Part shown: positions 22,582 through 33,642 of the stretch, piece by piece | How the letters are laid out: the number at the start of each line of letters is the position of its first letter | Numbering within the stretch: position 1 is the first letter of the stretch | NCBI GenBank assembly: GCA_007115705.1 | Contig: QXEO01000237.1 | Coordinates: 1,736,108 to 1,800,107, forward strand | Origin: Dactylis glomerata | Lineage: Eukaryota > Streptophyta > Magnoliopsida > Poales > Poaceae | Direction of reading: 5' to 3' | DNA: 64,000 bases | Translations under genes and position numbers: made by a program | The notes under the pieces: model-generated | Databases searched by the model: none | What the model was told of the DNA's origin: nothing | Seen by the model: the letters and a program-made list of their open reading frames with translations, nothing else

Positions 22582-24124
22582 TGATACGTCTCCAACGTAT
22601 CTATAATTTTTTATGCTCCATGCTTGTTTTTACACCATTTGCCTACTGTTTCGTTACACTTCGTGGCACTTTTATGCATTTTCCAGAACTAACCTATTAA
22701 CAAGTCGCCACAGTGCTAGTTCCCTGTTTTCTGCTGTTTTTGTGTTTCAGAAGTGCTACACAGGAAATATTCTCAGAATTGGACGAAACAAGTTCTAGAA
22801 GTCTTATTTTTCCCGGAAGCTTCCTGAAGACCGAAAGAGAGCCGGAGGGGGGCCAGAGGCCGCCCTCACACGTAGGGGGCGCGGCCCAGCCCCTGGCCGT
22901 GCCCACCTGGTGTGAGGAGCCTCTGGCTGCCCCCTGACGACGCCCCTTCGCCTATATAAAGCCTCGGGACGGAAAACCCTAAGGGAATCGGCAATTTTCT
23001 AGAAAGAGTTCCGTAGCTCCGCCGCCGCCACCGACGAATTTCGGGGGACAGAAGTCTCTATTCCGGCACCCTGCCGGGACGGGGAAGTGCCCCCGGAGCC
23101 ATCTCCATCGGTCTCCATTGCCGTCTCCGCCGTCTCCATCAACCTCACCGCCATCTCCATCAACCTTGCTGTCTCCTATGATGAGGAGGGAGTAGTTCAT
23201 CCCCGGGGCTGAGGCCTCTACCGGTAGCTATGTGGTTCACCTCTCTCTCTCCCATGATGTGATCTTTATGTGATCGTGAGCTTTGTATCATGTTGAATAA
23301 GTAGATGTTACTCTTCTTCATTATGTGTACTCTAGTGTGTTATTAAAGTAATCTATTCCTCCTGCCATGGTGTAACGGTGACAGTGCATGCATCATGGTG
23401 GTACTTGGTCTAGGCTACGATTGTGATCTTTTATGGATTATGAGAATAATTATCACTATGATAGTATTGAAGTGATCTATTCCTCCTTTCATGGTGTAAT
23501 GTTGACATTGTGTGCACCGTGTTAGTACTTGGTCTAAGTTGCAATAATATCTATCTTGAGTTGTGATTTGATTTGGATATCTCTATGAGTGGTGTTTGTC
23601 AAGTACTTGATGAACTTTGAGGAGTGCTTCGTAGCCCTACGCAATGATTAGTGTTATTCAATAGGAGAGTAATTCAGAGTACCATAGTGAAGAGAAGTTA
23701 TCTATTGGTTCAATTATGTTATATTTGTTGGGAGTGTGTCCACTAGTGAAAGTATGATCCCTAGGCCTTGTTTCCAAGCTTTGCACACCGTTTACTTGCT
23801 GTTTTGTTACTTGTTTGCTTGCTGCCATTTTTATTCCAGATTGCATTTACTACTTATAATCATCTATACCACTTGTATTTCACTATCTCTTCGCCGAACT
23901 AGTGCACCTATACATCTAACAAGTGTATTGGGTGTGTTGGGGATACAAGAGACTTTCTGTATCGTAATTGCAGGGTTGTTTGAGAGGGATAGTTTTGACC
24001 TCTTCCTCCCTGAGTTCGATAAACCTTGGGTGATCCACTTAAGGGAAACTTGCTGCTGCTCTACAAACCTCTGCACTTGGAGGCCCAACACTGTCTACAA
24101 GAACAGAAGCGTGTGTAGACATCA
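22582..24124 (+). repeat. LTR3 of array C
   Basis: 1543 bp, the same length as LTR2, ending TAGACATCA. It is followed by GTATA (24125-24129), the right copy of the TSD, and then by B's internal region, not by a PBS. TATA box at 22953-22960. Confidence 0.93.
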
Positions 24125-24129
24125 GTATA

Positions 24130-25889
24130 GCTTTTTAATTTGAGATGCGTCGTCGAATGTCCACTATGGGCATGCTGCAAATTTCCTCCATGAATAATGC
24201 ATGTCTTAGATTGGCGGCCCAGGCGTTTCTCTAACACATATACAAACTCCATGATCCCGCAAGATTCCCAATTCATTTCACACCGCGAGTATCCATAAAC
24301 AAAAGATCACGATATCAACTCAAATAAGAAGTGCATTGTTGAAATCTTGCCCCATGACGGCATGGCTGGGCTAATTCCCAACTTACAACTTGCAAGCATA
24401 ACAACTCAACATAAGAGACCACAATGTCAAAATTTTAAGAACGAGAAAAAGTAAAGTGTGCCATCCGGTTCGTGAGAGCTTTACTGACCAACTTTCGCAT
24501 AACACTGGTAAGAGTTTAATTTGAAGAGTAGATAAAAGCAAGTCAAATGTACTTTGGAATAGGAAATTGCTAATATGTATGTATGGTGGACACTTTGGCA
24601 AACTTAGTTTTTAGGAGTTGGATGCACGAGTAGAGCTCATACTCAGTACAAAATGAAGGCTAGCAAAAGACTGGGAGCGACCAACTAAGAGAGCAATAAC
24701 GGCCATAATCATGCAAAGCGACAAAGCAACATTAAAAGAAGCATAAGATGGCATCAAAAGTCAAAAACTAAATGATCATAGAGGCTATTGGCGACTTTGT
24801 AAGAGTCAAACATGTGTATGCATGCGCCAAGTCTACCCAATAAAGCATCAAGGAGAAAACCAAAATAATGCTTCCAAACGATAAAAACAACGCATGATTT
24901 TTTCAAAGGCTCATTAAGCAATCTCAGTCATTTGAGACAAGTCATGCTACAGCAAAACCACTAAGCATACTATCAAAAAGACATCAAGCACGACATGCAA
25001 AAGCCTAGGCCGCAGTCTACACAAGCTCCTTTTTGTACCACTTTTTTGCATAAAGCTTTTTCTCTTTTCCAACACCATTCAAACTTTTTATAAACACCTC
25101 TTTTGATGAAAAACAATAAGGACCAGAGGAAAAAATACACCTTGATGTAAAGATATAACAAGATCTGAACACAAATCAAGGCGAAAATCGAAAGCTAAAC
25201 GCAGTTCTAGAAAAAGAGAACACTCGCTGAAATTATAAGAATGAAAAACGGAGTGTTCTTGGCAAATGAAAAGCAAGACAACTTCTCCAAAAGAAATTTG
25301 TTGGGGTCCAACCATTTATTGCAGCAAACAATACTAAACTAAACTGAAAACTAAAAACAACTGACGCTCCAAGAAAAATGCATAGTGCATGAAGCAATAA
25401 AAATATAGTACTGTAGCAACTTCCCCAAAAATTCTATGATCAAAAGAACTCAAAAAGAAAGCGATAAAGCGGCAAACACAAATATTGGCAGAAATCTGTC
25501 AAAATAGAACAGCTGACAAAGGTCGAATTTTTAGAGGGGTTTCTGTTGCTCAAATCAAAACGTGTTCAACTAATGAAAGTTTGGATATAACCTGGGGCAT
25601 ATGCACAAGAAATCGCAGGTCCAAAAGATATACAGAGAATTTTCAAGAATGTTTACGGTGCAGCACCGAAAACTGTTTCAGGACAGCAACATCCCCAAAT
25701 CTTACCTCGCTCAAATTAGAGGCTTCTCTTGGCACAAAAACGAAATAAAAAGGATAAGGAGAGGTCATTACAGTAGTAATAACTTCCAAGACTCAAATAA
25801 AAGAAAAAGAACTGAATGTAAAAACACTGGGTTATCTCCCAAGAGTGCTTTTCTTGAACGCCTTTGAGCTAGGCGCAGAAAGTTGCGAA
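24130..25889 (-). other. 3' non-coding region of element B, proximal part
   Basis: Resumes B after array C. No coding frame. The hairpin pair present in C, D, F and G should lie near 25400 but is missing here: sequence jumps from AAAAATATAGTA to CTGTAGCAACTT, so B has lost roughly 270 bp including both hairpins. Confidence 0.7.
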
Positions 25890-27695
25890 TCAAGTAACAT
25901 CAAGTGATGAAGCATCAAGCTCATAATTTGCTCTAAGAATAGAGTCAAACACTAATTTCTTTCTCTTCCTAGGGAAGTGTTCCATACCTTTCTTAAGTGG
26001 AAATTGATATTTGATGGTGCCTTCCCTCATATCAATGATGGCACCTACAGTTCGAAGAAAAGGTCTTCCCAAAATAATAGGACATGAAGCATTGCATTCA
26101 ACATCCATAACAAGAAAATCAACGGGAACAAGGTTATTGTTAACCATAATAAGAACATTATTAATCCTTCCCAAAGGTTTCTTCTTAGCAACATCAGCAA
26201 TAGGAACATCATAATAACACTTTTCAAGCGGTGGTAAATCAAGCATATCATAAATCTTTCTAGGCATAATAGAAATACTAGCACCTAGATCACATAAAGC
26301 ATGGCAATCAAAACCATTAACATGCATATCAATGATGGGTTCCCAACCATCGTCTAACTTCTTGGGAATAGAAGCTTTTTGCTTCAACTTTTCATCCCTA
26401 ATTTTCATGAGAGCATTGGTAATATGCTTAGTAAAAGCAATATTTAAAGAACTAGCATTGGGAGTCAAAGCAAGCTTTTGTAGGAACAAAATAACTTCAG
26501 ATATATTGCAGCCATCAACATAAAAATCATTAAAGGAAATAGAGCTATCATCTCCTACACTCTAAAAAAATTCAGCACTCTTTTGAGAAAAAGTTTTGGC
26601 AGTTTTAGGCTTTTTAACACAAGGAGTGGGAGTTTTCTCTACACCAATCAAAGTAAGAGGATTGCTAGCATTAGGAGCAACATCATTAGAGGTAGTAATG
26701 GTACATACCTTCATATCTCTAGCCATCTCATCTTCTCTTTCTCACCTGGCATGCAATTCTGCTAGCATCCTAACATTTTCATCAATTCTAACTTGGATAG
26801 CATTAGCAGTAGCAAAAGGATCAGGCTTAGCAGACATTCTGTTAACCAAAGAAGATTGCACATTAAACAAAGATGAAATGTCGGTTTCAGCTTTGGAAAC
26901 CTTAGCTTGCAATTCAGGAATAGCCTTGTTTAAATTTTCAAGTTGATGACTAATAGTCCTCAACAGAGCTGATTGCTCCTCAATAGTATTGGTGAAAGCC
27001 CTGTTCTGCTCATATTGCGCCTTCTTACCTTGTGGAGCTCTCTCGGTGTGCCATTCAGAGTAATTTACCATCATATTGTCGAGAAGCTTCGTTGCTGCGC
27101 CCAAAGTAAGGGACATGAAAGTGCCTCCAGCAGCTGAATCAAGTAGGTTCCTTGATGAAAAATTCAGTCATGCATAAAAAGTTTGAACAATCATCCAAGT
27201 AGTCAGTCCATGGGTGGGGCAATTCTTTATCATAAATTTCATTCTTTCCCAAGCTTGAGCAACATGTTCATTATCAAACTGACTAAACTTCATAATATTG
27301 CTACGCAAAGCTATAATCTTAGCAGGAGGATAGTATCTACCAATAAAAGCATCCTTACACTTAGCCCATGAATCAATACTATTTTTAGGCAAAGACAGCA
27401 ACCAATCCTTAGCTTTTCCTCTCAAAGAAAAAGGAAACAACTTAAGCTTAATAATATCACTTTCAACATCCTTATATTTTTGCATCTCACATAGCTCAAC
27501 AAAATTGTTGAGATGAGCTGCAGCATCATCAGTACTAGCACCGGAAAATTGCTCTTTCATAACAAGGTTCAACAAAGCAGGCTTAATCTCATAAAAATTT
27601 GCAGCAGGAGCAGGTGGCGCAATAGGAGTGCATATAAAATCACTATTGTTCGTGCTAGTAAAGTCACACAACTTGGTGTTTTCAGGAGTAGCCAT
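25890..27695 (-). pseudogene. gag-protease polyprotein of element B, three premature stops
   Basis: One continuous frame of 602 codons from ATG at 27693-27695 (MATPENTKLC), with in-frame stops at 27168-27170 (TGA at a Gly codon), 26742-26744 (TGA at Trp) and 26562-26564 (TAG at Trp); the intact residues are seen in G. N-terminal gag core with LKLFPFSLRGKAKDWLLSLP; a middle module of ~80 residues with heptad-like Leu/Ile spacing (NTIEEQSALLRTISHQLENL), different from the Asn-rich module of A and G; then a retropepsin-like aspartic protease with DLGAS at 26277-26291, the variant typical of plant Athila-lineage proteases. No frameshift. No pol follows, so replication would need enzymes in trans. 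Confidence 0.88.
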
Positions 27696-27856
27696 TCTAG
27701 CAAACTAAAAGCAGACAAGTAAAAACAACTACAAAGGATTCTAATTTTTTTGGGTTTTTGATAAAACGATGCAAGTAAAAATAAACTAAAGCAAAACAAT
27801 AAACAAAGTAAAGGATGTGCATGCGAAAACTCCCCTCGCAGAAGTCTTCTTCTTCC

Positions 27857-27874
27857 TCCCCGGCAACGGCGCCA
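27857..27874 (-). promoter_or_regulatory. Primer-binding site of element B (tRNA-Asp)
   Basis: Minus strand TGGCGCCGTTGCCGGGGA, 10 bp inside the 5' LTR. Confidence 0.9.
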
Positions 27875-27884
27875 GAAAAGAGCT

Positions 27885-29533
27885 TGATGCGGTACGGTGT
27901 TGATAGTTTTTCACCATCCAGTTGGGAACCCCAAGAGGAAGGTATGATGAATATAGCAGCAAGGTTTTCCCTCAGTTAAGAAACCAAGGTTTATCGATCC
28001 GAAGGGGAAGAAGCCAATACAAATGAAGGTGATGCCCGCTAGCTTGCGATAGCTCCAGACAATTTATAGGGCGCCTCGTCCGAGCTTTGCTTTGCGAGCG
28101 GCAACGTGGAACCTGCACACAACACAACCAAATACTTTGCTCCCAACTTACGATGAGGTTGTCAATCTCACCGGTTTGCTGTAAACAAAGGAATGAGCGT
28201 ATCGAGTGGAAAATAGTAATAATAGGCGAATAAAGTAAACAGTGCGAGTAAAGTAAACATGTGATAGCAATATGATGGAAATAGGACCGGGGTCCATAGT
28301 TCACTAGTGGTGTCTCTCTATAAGATAAAATAATACATGCTGGGTAAACAAATTACAGTTGGGCAATTGATAGAATAAAGACAACGTGCATATGATGAGA
28401 GGATCACTAAGAGATTTACTTTGGGCATTACAACAAGATACATAGACCGCCATCCAACTGCATCTATGACTAATAATCCACTTGTGTCGAATCAATCTGA
28501 GAACTCCACAAGTATTAAGTTGCGAACAACAGATAATTGCATTAAGCAAAGTGTGTAATGTAAACAAAGCATATGCCCTCGAGCATATGAATATTGTTTT
28601 CCCCCTAGTAGCAACAGCACATCTACAACCTTAGAGGTTTCTGTCACTCCCCCAGATTAAATAGAGGCATGAACCCACTATCGAGCATAAATACCCCCTC
28701 TTGGAGTCACTAGCAACTACTCAGCCAAGATAGCTACTAACAACGGAGAGCATGCAAGATCATAAACAACATAGAGATACCAAAAGATAATATTTCAGTA
28801 CTTCAACTCAATCATAACACCAATATTCATCGGATCCCAACAATAACAACATGTAGAATTACATAACGGTGATCTCAATCATGTAAGGCAGCTCATGAGA
28901 TCTAAACATGAAGCACATGGTGGAGAAGACAACCATCTAGCTACTGCTATGGACCCATAGTCCAAGGTAGACTACTCACTCATCACGCCGGAGGCAAGCA
29001 TGGCGATGAAGAAGACCTCCGGTGGCGATTCCCCTCTCCGGCAGGGTGCCGGGAAGAGCTTCTGGACCCTCCCGATCTTCGGGTCGACGGCGGCGACGGA
29101 TTGCGATGTGTTCTGGAAAAGTGATCGGGTATTTAGGTTTTTCCCATCGGGGGGTCTTTATAGGTGAAGAGGCATCATCAGGAGTGGACCGAGGCTCCCT
29201 CACACATAAGGGGCGCGGCCAGGGCCTGGGCCGCGCCGCCCTGTTGTGTGGGGCCCTCGTGGCCCCACTCCGTCTCCTCTTCGGTTCTCTGGAAGCTTCG
29301 GTGAAATTCTTGGCGACTGGCTTTGGTTTCGTCCAATTCCGAGAATATTTCCTATGTAACTTTTCTGAAACACAAAAACAGCAGAAAACAGGGAACTGGC
29401 ACTGTGGCGACTTGTTAATAGGTTAGTTCCAGAAAATGCATAAAAGTGCCACGAAGTGTAATGAAACACTAAGCAAATGGTGTAAAAACAAGGATGGAGC
29501 ATCAAAAATTATGGATACGTTTGAGACGTATCA
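27885..29533 (-). repeat. 5' LTR of element B
   Basis: 1649 bp, TGATGCGGTACG to GACGTATCA, the pair of 1675-3322. Followed by GTCTT (29534-29538), the right copy of B's TSD. Confidence 0.93.
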
Positions 29534-30973
29534 GTCTTCACCTAGCAGCAACATGAAACCTGCACACAACACAAACAAGAACTTTGCTCCCAACTTACAA
29601 TGAGGTTGTCAATCTCACCGGTTTGCTGTAAATAAAGTATTGAGCGTATCGAGTGGTAAAAGGATAATAGTTTGCAAGTAAAGTAAACAGAGCGAGTAAT
29701 AGTAAAACGGTAAAGCAATGTGAAGGAAATTGGATCGGGGTCCACAGTTCACTAGTGGCGTCTCTCCATAAGAGAAATAATAACATGCTGGGTAAACAAA
29801 TTACAGTTGGGCAATTGATAGAGTGAAGATAACGTACATATGTCACGAGGATCACTATGAGGTTCACTCTGGGCATTACGACAAAATACATAGATCGTAA
29901 TCCAACTGCATCTATGACTAAAAATCCACTCACAGGGAGTCGTCCGAGTACCCCTTGAGTATTAAGTTGTGAACAACAGATAATTGCATTAAGCAAAGTG
30001 CGTAATATAACCAAAGCAAATGTCCTTGGACACAAGAATGTTGTTTTCTCCCTAGTGGCAACAGTACATCTATAACCTTAGAGGTTTCTGTCACTCCCCC
30101 TGATTAAATAGAGGCATGAACCCAACTATCGAGACTCCCTCTTGGAGTCACTAGCATCTACTCGGCCAAGATAGCTACTAGCAATGGAAAGCATGCAAGA
30201 TTATAAACAACATAGAGATAACATAAGATATATAATTCAGCACATCAACTTAACATAGTACCAATACTCATCGGATCCCAACAAACACAACATGTATGAT
30301 TACATAAAGATGATCTTGATCATGTAGGGCAGCTCGCAAGATCTAAACATGAAGCACATGGTGGAGAAGACAACCATATACCTACTGCTATGGACCCATA
30401 GTCCATGGTAGACTACTCACACATCACTCCGGAGGCGACCATGGTGGTGGAGAAGGCCTCCGGCAGGGATTCCCCTCTCCAGCAGGGTGCTGGGAAGACC
30501 TCCGGGATCCTCCCGATCTTGTTTCGATGATGGCGGCGGCTTGTAGTATGTTCCGAGGAAAAGCAATCCGTCCCTTAGGTTTTTCCCGTCGAGGGGACTT
30601 TATAGGCGAACGGGCAGCATCAGGAGGTGGACCAGGCGGTCTCACCACAGGTGGGCGCGACCAGGGGCTGGGCCGCGCCCCCTGGTGGTGAGGCTGGCCC
30701 CTGGCCCCCCTCCGTCTCGTCTTCGGTCTTCACGAAGCTTCGGTAAAAATAGGAGGTTCGGCTTTTGTTTCGTCCAATTCCGAGAATATTTCCTGTGTAA
30801 CTTTTCTGAAACACAAAACAGCAGAAAACAGGGAACTGGCACTGTGGCATCTTGTTAATAGGTTAGTTCCGGAAAATGCATAAAAACACCACGAAGTGTA
30901 ACAAAACTCAAAGCAAATGGTGTCAGAATAAGCATGGAGCATCAAAAATTATAGATATGTTTGAGACGTATCA
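29534..30973 (-). repeat. 5' LTR of element A, outer (U3-R) piece
   Basis: Continues the LTR interrupted at 1674. It is divergent from the B LTRs but collinear, with the same start (TGATACGTCTCAAACATATC on the minus strand) ending at 30973. Confidence 0.88.
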
Positions 30974-31889
30974 CCCCCGGAGCCATCTCCATCGACGTCG
31001 TCGCCTCCTCCGTCGTCTCCATCGACTTCACCGCCATCTCCACCAACGTTGCTGTCTCCTATGATGAGGAGGCAGTAGTTCTCCTCCGGGGCTAAGGGCT
31101 CTACCGGTAGCTATGTGGTTCACCTCTCTCTCCCATGATGTGATCTTTATATGATCGTGAGCTTTGTATCTAGTTGAATTCGTAGATGCTATTATTCAGA
31201 TATTATGCTTCCTCCGTGCTTTATTATTGTATTCTCCGGAGATACCTTGTATCATGATGTGACGGTGATAGTGTGCGCATCATGTGTGTCTCTTTTGGCT
31301 AGTGTCTCTATGAATTGTTGGTGTTTGTTGGAACCTTCTAGTGAGTTCATGGTGATAGTGTGGGAGAATCTAGTTTGGGGAAATGCGGACTTTGAGGAGT
31401 GCTTCGTAGCCCTACGCATGATTAGTGGTCGTTATCCATTGGAGAATTGTTTAGAGTGGCATATTGAAGTTAGTATCTATTGGTTCAATTATGTTATTTT
31501 GTTGAGAGTGTCCACTAGTGAAAGTATGATCCCTAGGCCTTGTTTCCAAGCATTGCACACCATTTACATTCAGTTTTGTTACATGTTTGCTCGCAGCGAT
31601 ATTTATTTCAGATTACATTTACTACTTATAATAATCACTACTACTTTTATTTCACTATCTCTTCGCCGAACTAGTGCACTTATACATTTGACAAGTGTAT
31701 TGGGTGTGTTGGGGACACAAGAGACTTTCTATATCGTAATTGCAGGGTTGCTTGAGAGGGATAGCTTTGACCTCCTCCTCCTCCCTGAGTTTGATAAACC
31801 TTGGGTGATCCACTTAAGGGAAACTTGCTGCTGTTCTACAAACCTTTGCACTTGGAGGCCCAACACTATCTACAAGAACAGACGCATGC
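30974..31889 (+). repeat. C-type LTR fragment (element Z), plus strand
   Basis: Matches C LTRs from the CCCCCGGAGCCATCTCC region to about 11 bp short of the LTR end, where it stops at GACGCATGC. Its first part should lie left of the window, separated by element A. More diverged from C LTRs than they are from each other, so it is an older copy. A long open frame crossing from this LTR into the Copia LTR is spurious. Confidence 0.85.
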
Positions 31890-31899
31890 ACAGAACATG

Positions 31900-33614
31900 G
31901 ATAGATGAGATCTTCCTACCCTTGAAGAAATCGCACAGCAGAAACGTTCAACAGAACGTGGATGATGTAGTCATACTAGCCTTCTCCTCCTTGCAATCCA
32001 ATCCGATCCAACGCCGCAAGTGGCGACGCCTCCAAGAGATGCACATGAACAGCGCACCAACGACTCCGCCTTCCCGGTCCAGCGAGATATGGTGGAGTGG
32101 TAGATGGGATCGACAACACGACAGTGTGGTGTCTATGGTGGAGAGTATGCGCCGACAGGGCTTTGCCTGTTTGCGTGGTGGAGAAAGAAGGCTTCAGAAA
32201 CCGGGCAGTGGCTCCGCAGAAAAACTGGTACGGTGGCCAGCCCTATGCACTTGTATTTATAGGCGCACGATGCAAACCCTAAAAGTGCAAAACAAGTTTT
32301 CTAAAAACTTACCACTGGCCGCCGCCTGATGCCTTGCTACGCACGAAGATACTCAGATCGATCATATCGATCGATATCCAGCCGCAACACTCGGCCACGC
32401 TCGGCCAGGCGCCAGGCATCAGGCACGCAGCCGGCCCAGCACCAGGGCCTAGCAAGCCGGGCTGCTAAAAGCGTGCAGGTGCAGGCATCGCCCCTGCCCT
32501 GGCCGCTTGAGGCCTTCCCAGCGTGCGAGCCAGGCGTCGCTCACCCTGGCTCCTCGATCTTATTGAGCGAGCCAGGCAGCGTTCGCTGGTCGACGCTCTG
32601 GCTCCTTTTTTCTCTTTTTTTTTCTTTCCTTATTTATTTCTTCTTAATAAATATTGTTTAATATTTATTAATTCCTGCAATTAATAAACATTATACTTTT
32701 CACCTGGAACAATTCTGAACTCTCCGAAATGATTTCCCATATATCTCGATAATACCCTAGCGTTAATATGTGTTAAGTGTGTGACCCTACGGGTTCGAGA
32801 ATGCGCGGACATGATCTCCATCAATAATCAATAGCGAGATCTGGAAATCCATATTAACTCCCACACACTCAGCGATGATCATATCGGATGAACCACGATG
32901 CTAGGATTCCATCAATCCCGTATTTGTATTCCCTCCGTCTCGCGATATTTTACTCGCCCGAGATTTGATTGTCGGTATCGACATAACTAGTTCAATCTCG
33001 TTCACAGCAAGTACTTTACTCATTCTGTAATCCGATATCACTTTGTGATTAACTCCTTAACCACATGCTTGCAAGCGGTGTTGATATCGATTACCGAGTG
33101 GGCCCGAAGTATATCTCTCTGACTCGGGAGGGACAAATTCCATCTCGATACATACAACCCAACAAGTACTTTCCGATCACCTGAGAGACACCTTTATGAT
33201 CACCTTTCATAGGATGATGTTTGATGACCTCAAAGCTCTCTTCCGGCACTAGGGAGTTGCATTATCTCATGGTCTATGGAATACAATATTTGACATAGGA
33301 AAAAGCTTCGCAAAGATGAACACAATGACACGATCTAATTGTTGTGCTTTATTTGGGTCTGTCCATCACATCATTCTCCTAATGACATGATCTCATTATT
33401 AATTGACAACTCATGCCTATGGTTAGGAAACCTTAACCATCATTAATCAATGAGCTAGTCCATAGAGGCGTACTAGGGACACGGTGTTGTTCATAAACCA
33501 CACAAGTATTAAAGTTTCCGCTTAATACAATTATAGCATGGAATATAAACATTGTCATGAACAAGAATTATAATAATAACATTTTATTATTGCCTCTAGG
33601 GCATAATTCCAACA
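31900..33614 (-). repeat. 3' LTR of the Copia element
   Basis: About 1.7 kb; aligned by eye with 38947-40170. Its left edge is truncated inside the LTR end. The GC-rich part near 32330-32600 and the AT-rich CTTATTTATTTCTTC stretch are shared with the 5' LTR. Confidence 0.9.
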
Positions 33615-33629
33615 GTCTCCCACTTGCAC
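33615..33629 (-). other. Polypurine tract of the Copia element
   Basis: Minus strand GTGCAAGTGGGAGAC directly before TGTTGGAATT. Confidence 0.85.
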
Positions 33630-33642
33630 TAGAGTCAATAAT

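Larger units (their letters stand above)
4197..24124 (+). mobile_element. Array C: tandem LTR-internal-LTR-internal-LTR element, nested in B
   Basis: Plus strand: LTR1 (4197-4204 + 9688-11238), internal 1 (11239-16966), LTR2 (16967-18509), internal 2 (18510-22581), LTR3 (22582-24124). LTR2 is followed by a PBS and preceded by a PPT, so it serves both units. The whole array is flanked by one 5-bp duplication, GTATA, at 4192-4196 and 24125-24129. Each unit encodes a single 323-aa protein and no pol. Such arrays are known products of unequal recombination between LTRs. Internal 1 minus its solo LTR (about 4.09 kb) matches internal 2 (4.07 kb) in length and nearly base for base. Confidence 0.9.
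1675..29533 (-). mobile_element. Element B: Athila-like gag-pro LTR retrotransposon, complete, nested in A
   Basis: Minus strand: 5' LTR 27885-29533 (1649 bp), PBS 27857-27874, gag-pro 27695-25890, long 3' non-coding region (25889-24130 then 4196-3346), PPT 3345-3323, 3' LTR 1675-3322 (1648 bp). The flanking GTCTT at 1670-1674 and 29534-29538 shows a standard integrase insertion. There is no reverse transcriptase, RNase H or integrase reading frame, so it is non-autonomous. Its internal region is split by array C with TSD GTATA. Without C the internal region is about 4.6 kb. Related to A and G in gag and protease, but with a different middle module in the protein. Confidence 0.92.
1..30973 (-). 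mobile_element. Element A: Athila-like gag-pro LTR retrotransposon, 5' part only
   Basis: Outermost element of the left nest. On the minus strand it reads 5' LTR (29534-30973 joined to 1485-1669), PBS (1457-1474), then gag running off the left edge. The two LTR pieces join when element B (1675-29533) and one copy of its 5-bp target duplication GTCTT are removed; the joined LTR is about 1.63 kb, the same size as the LTRs of B and G. Its 3' half is outside the window. It sits inside a plus-strand LTR (30974-31889); the 5 bp next to it, CCCCC at 30974-30978, is the likely TSD but the partner is off the window. Confidence 0.85.

Noticed and set aside
31205..32329. 374-codon open frame.
   Set aside because: Runs from a C-type LTR fragment into a truncated Copia LTR on the opposite strand; a chance fusion.
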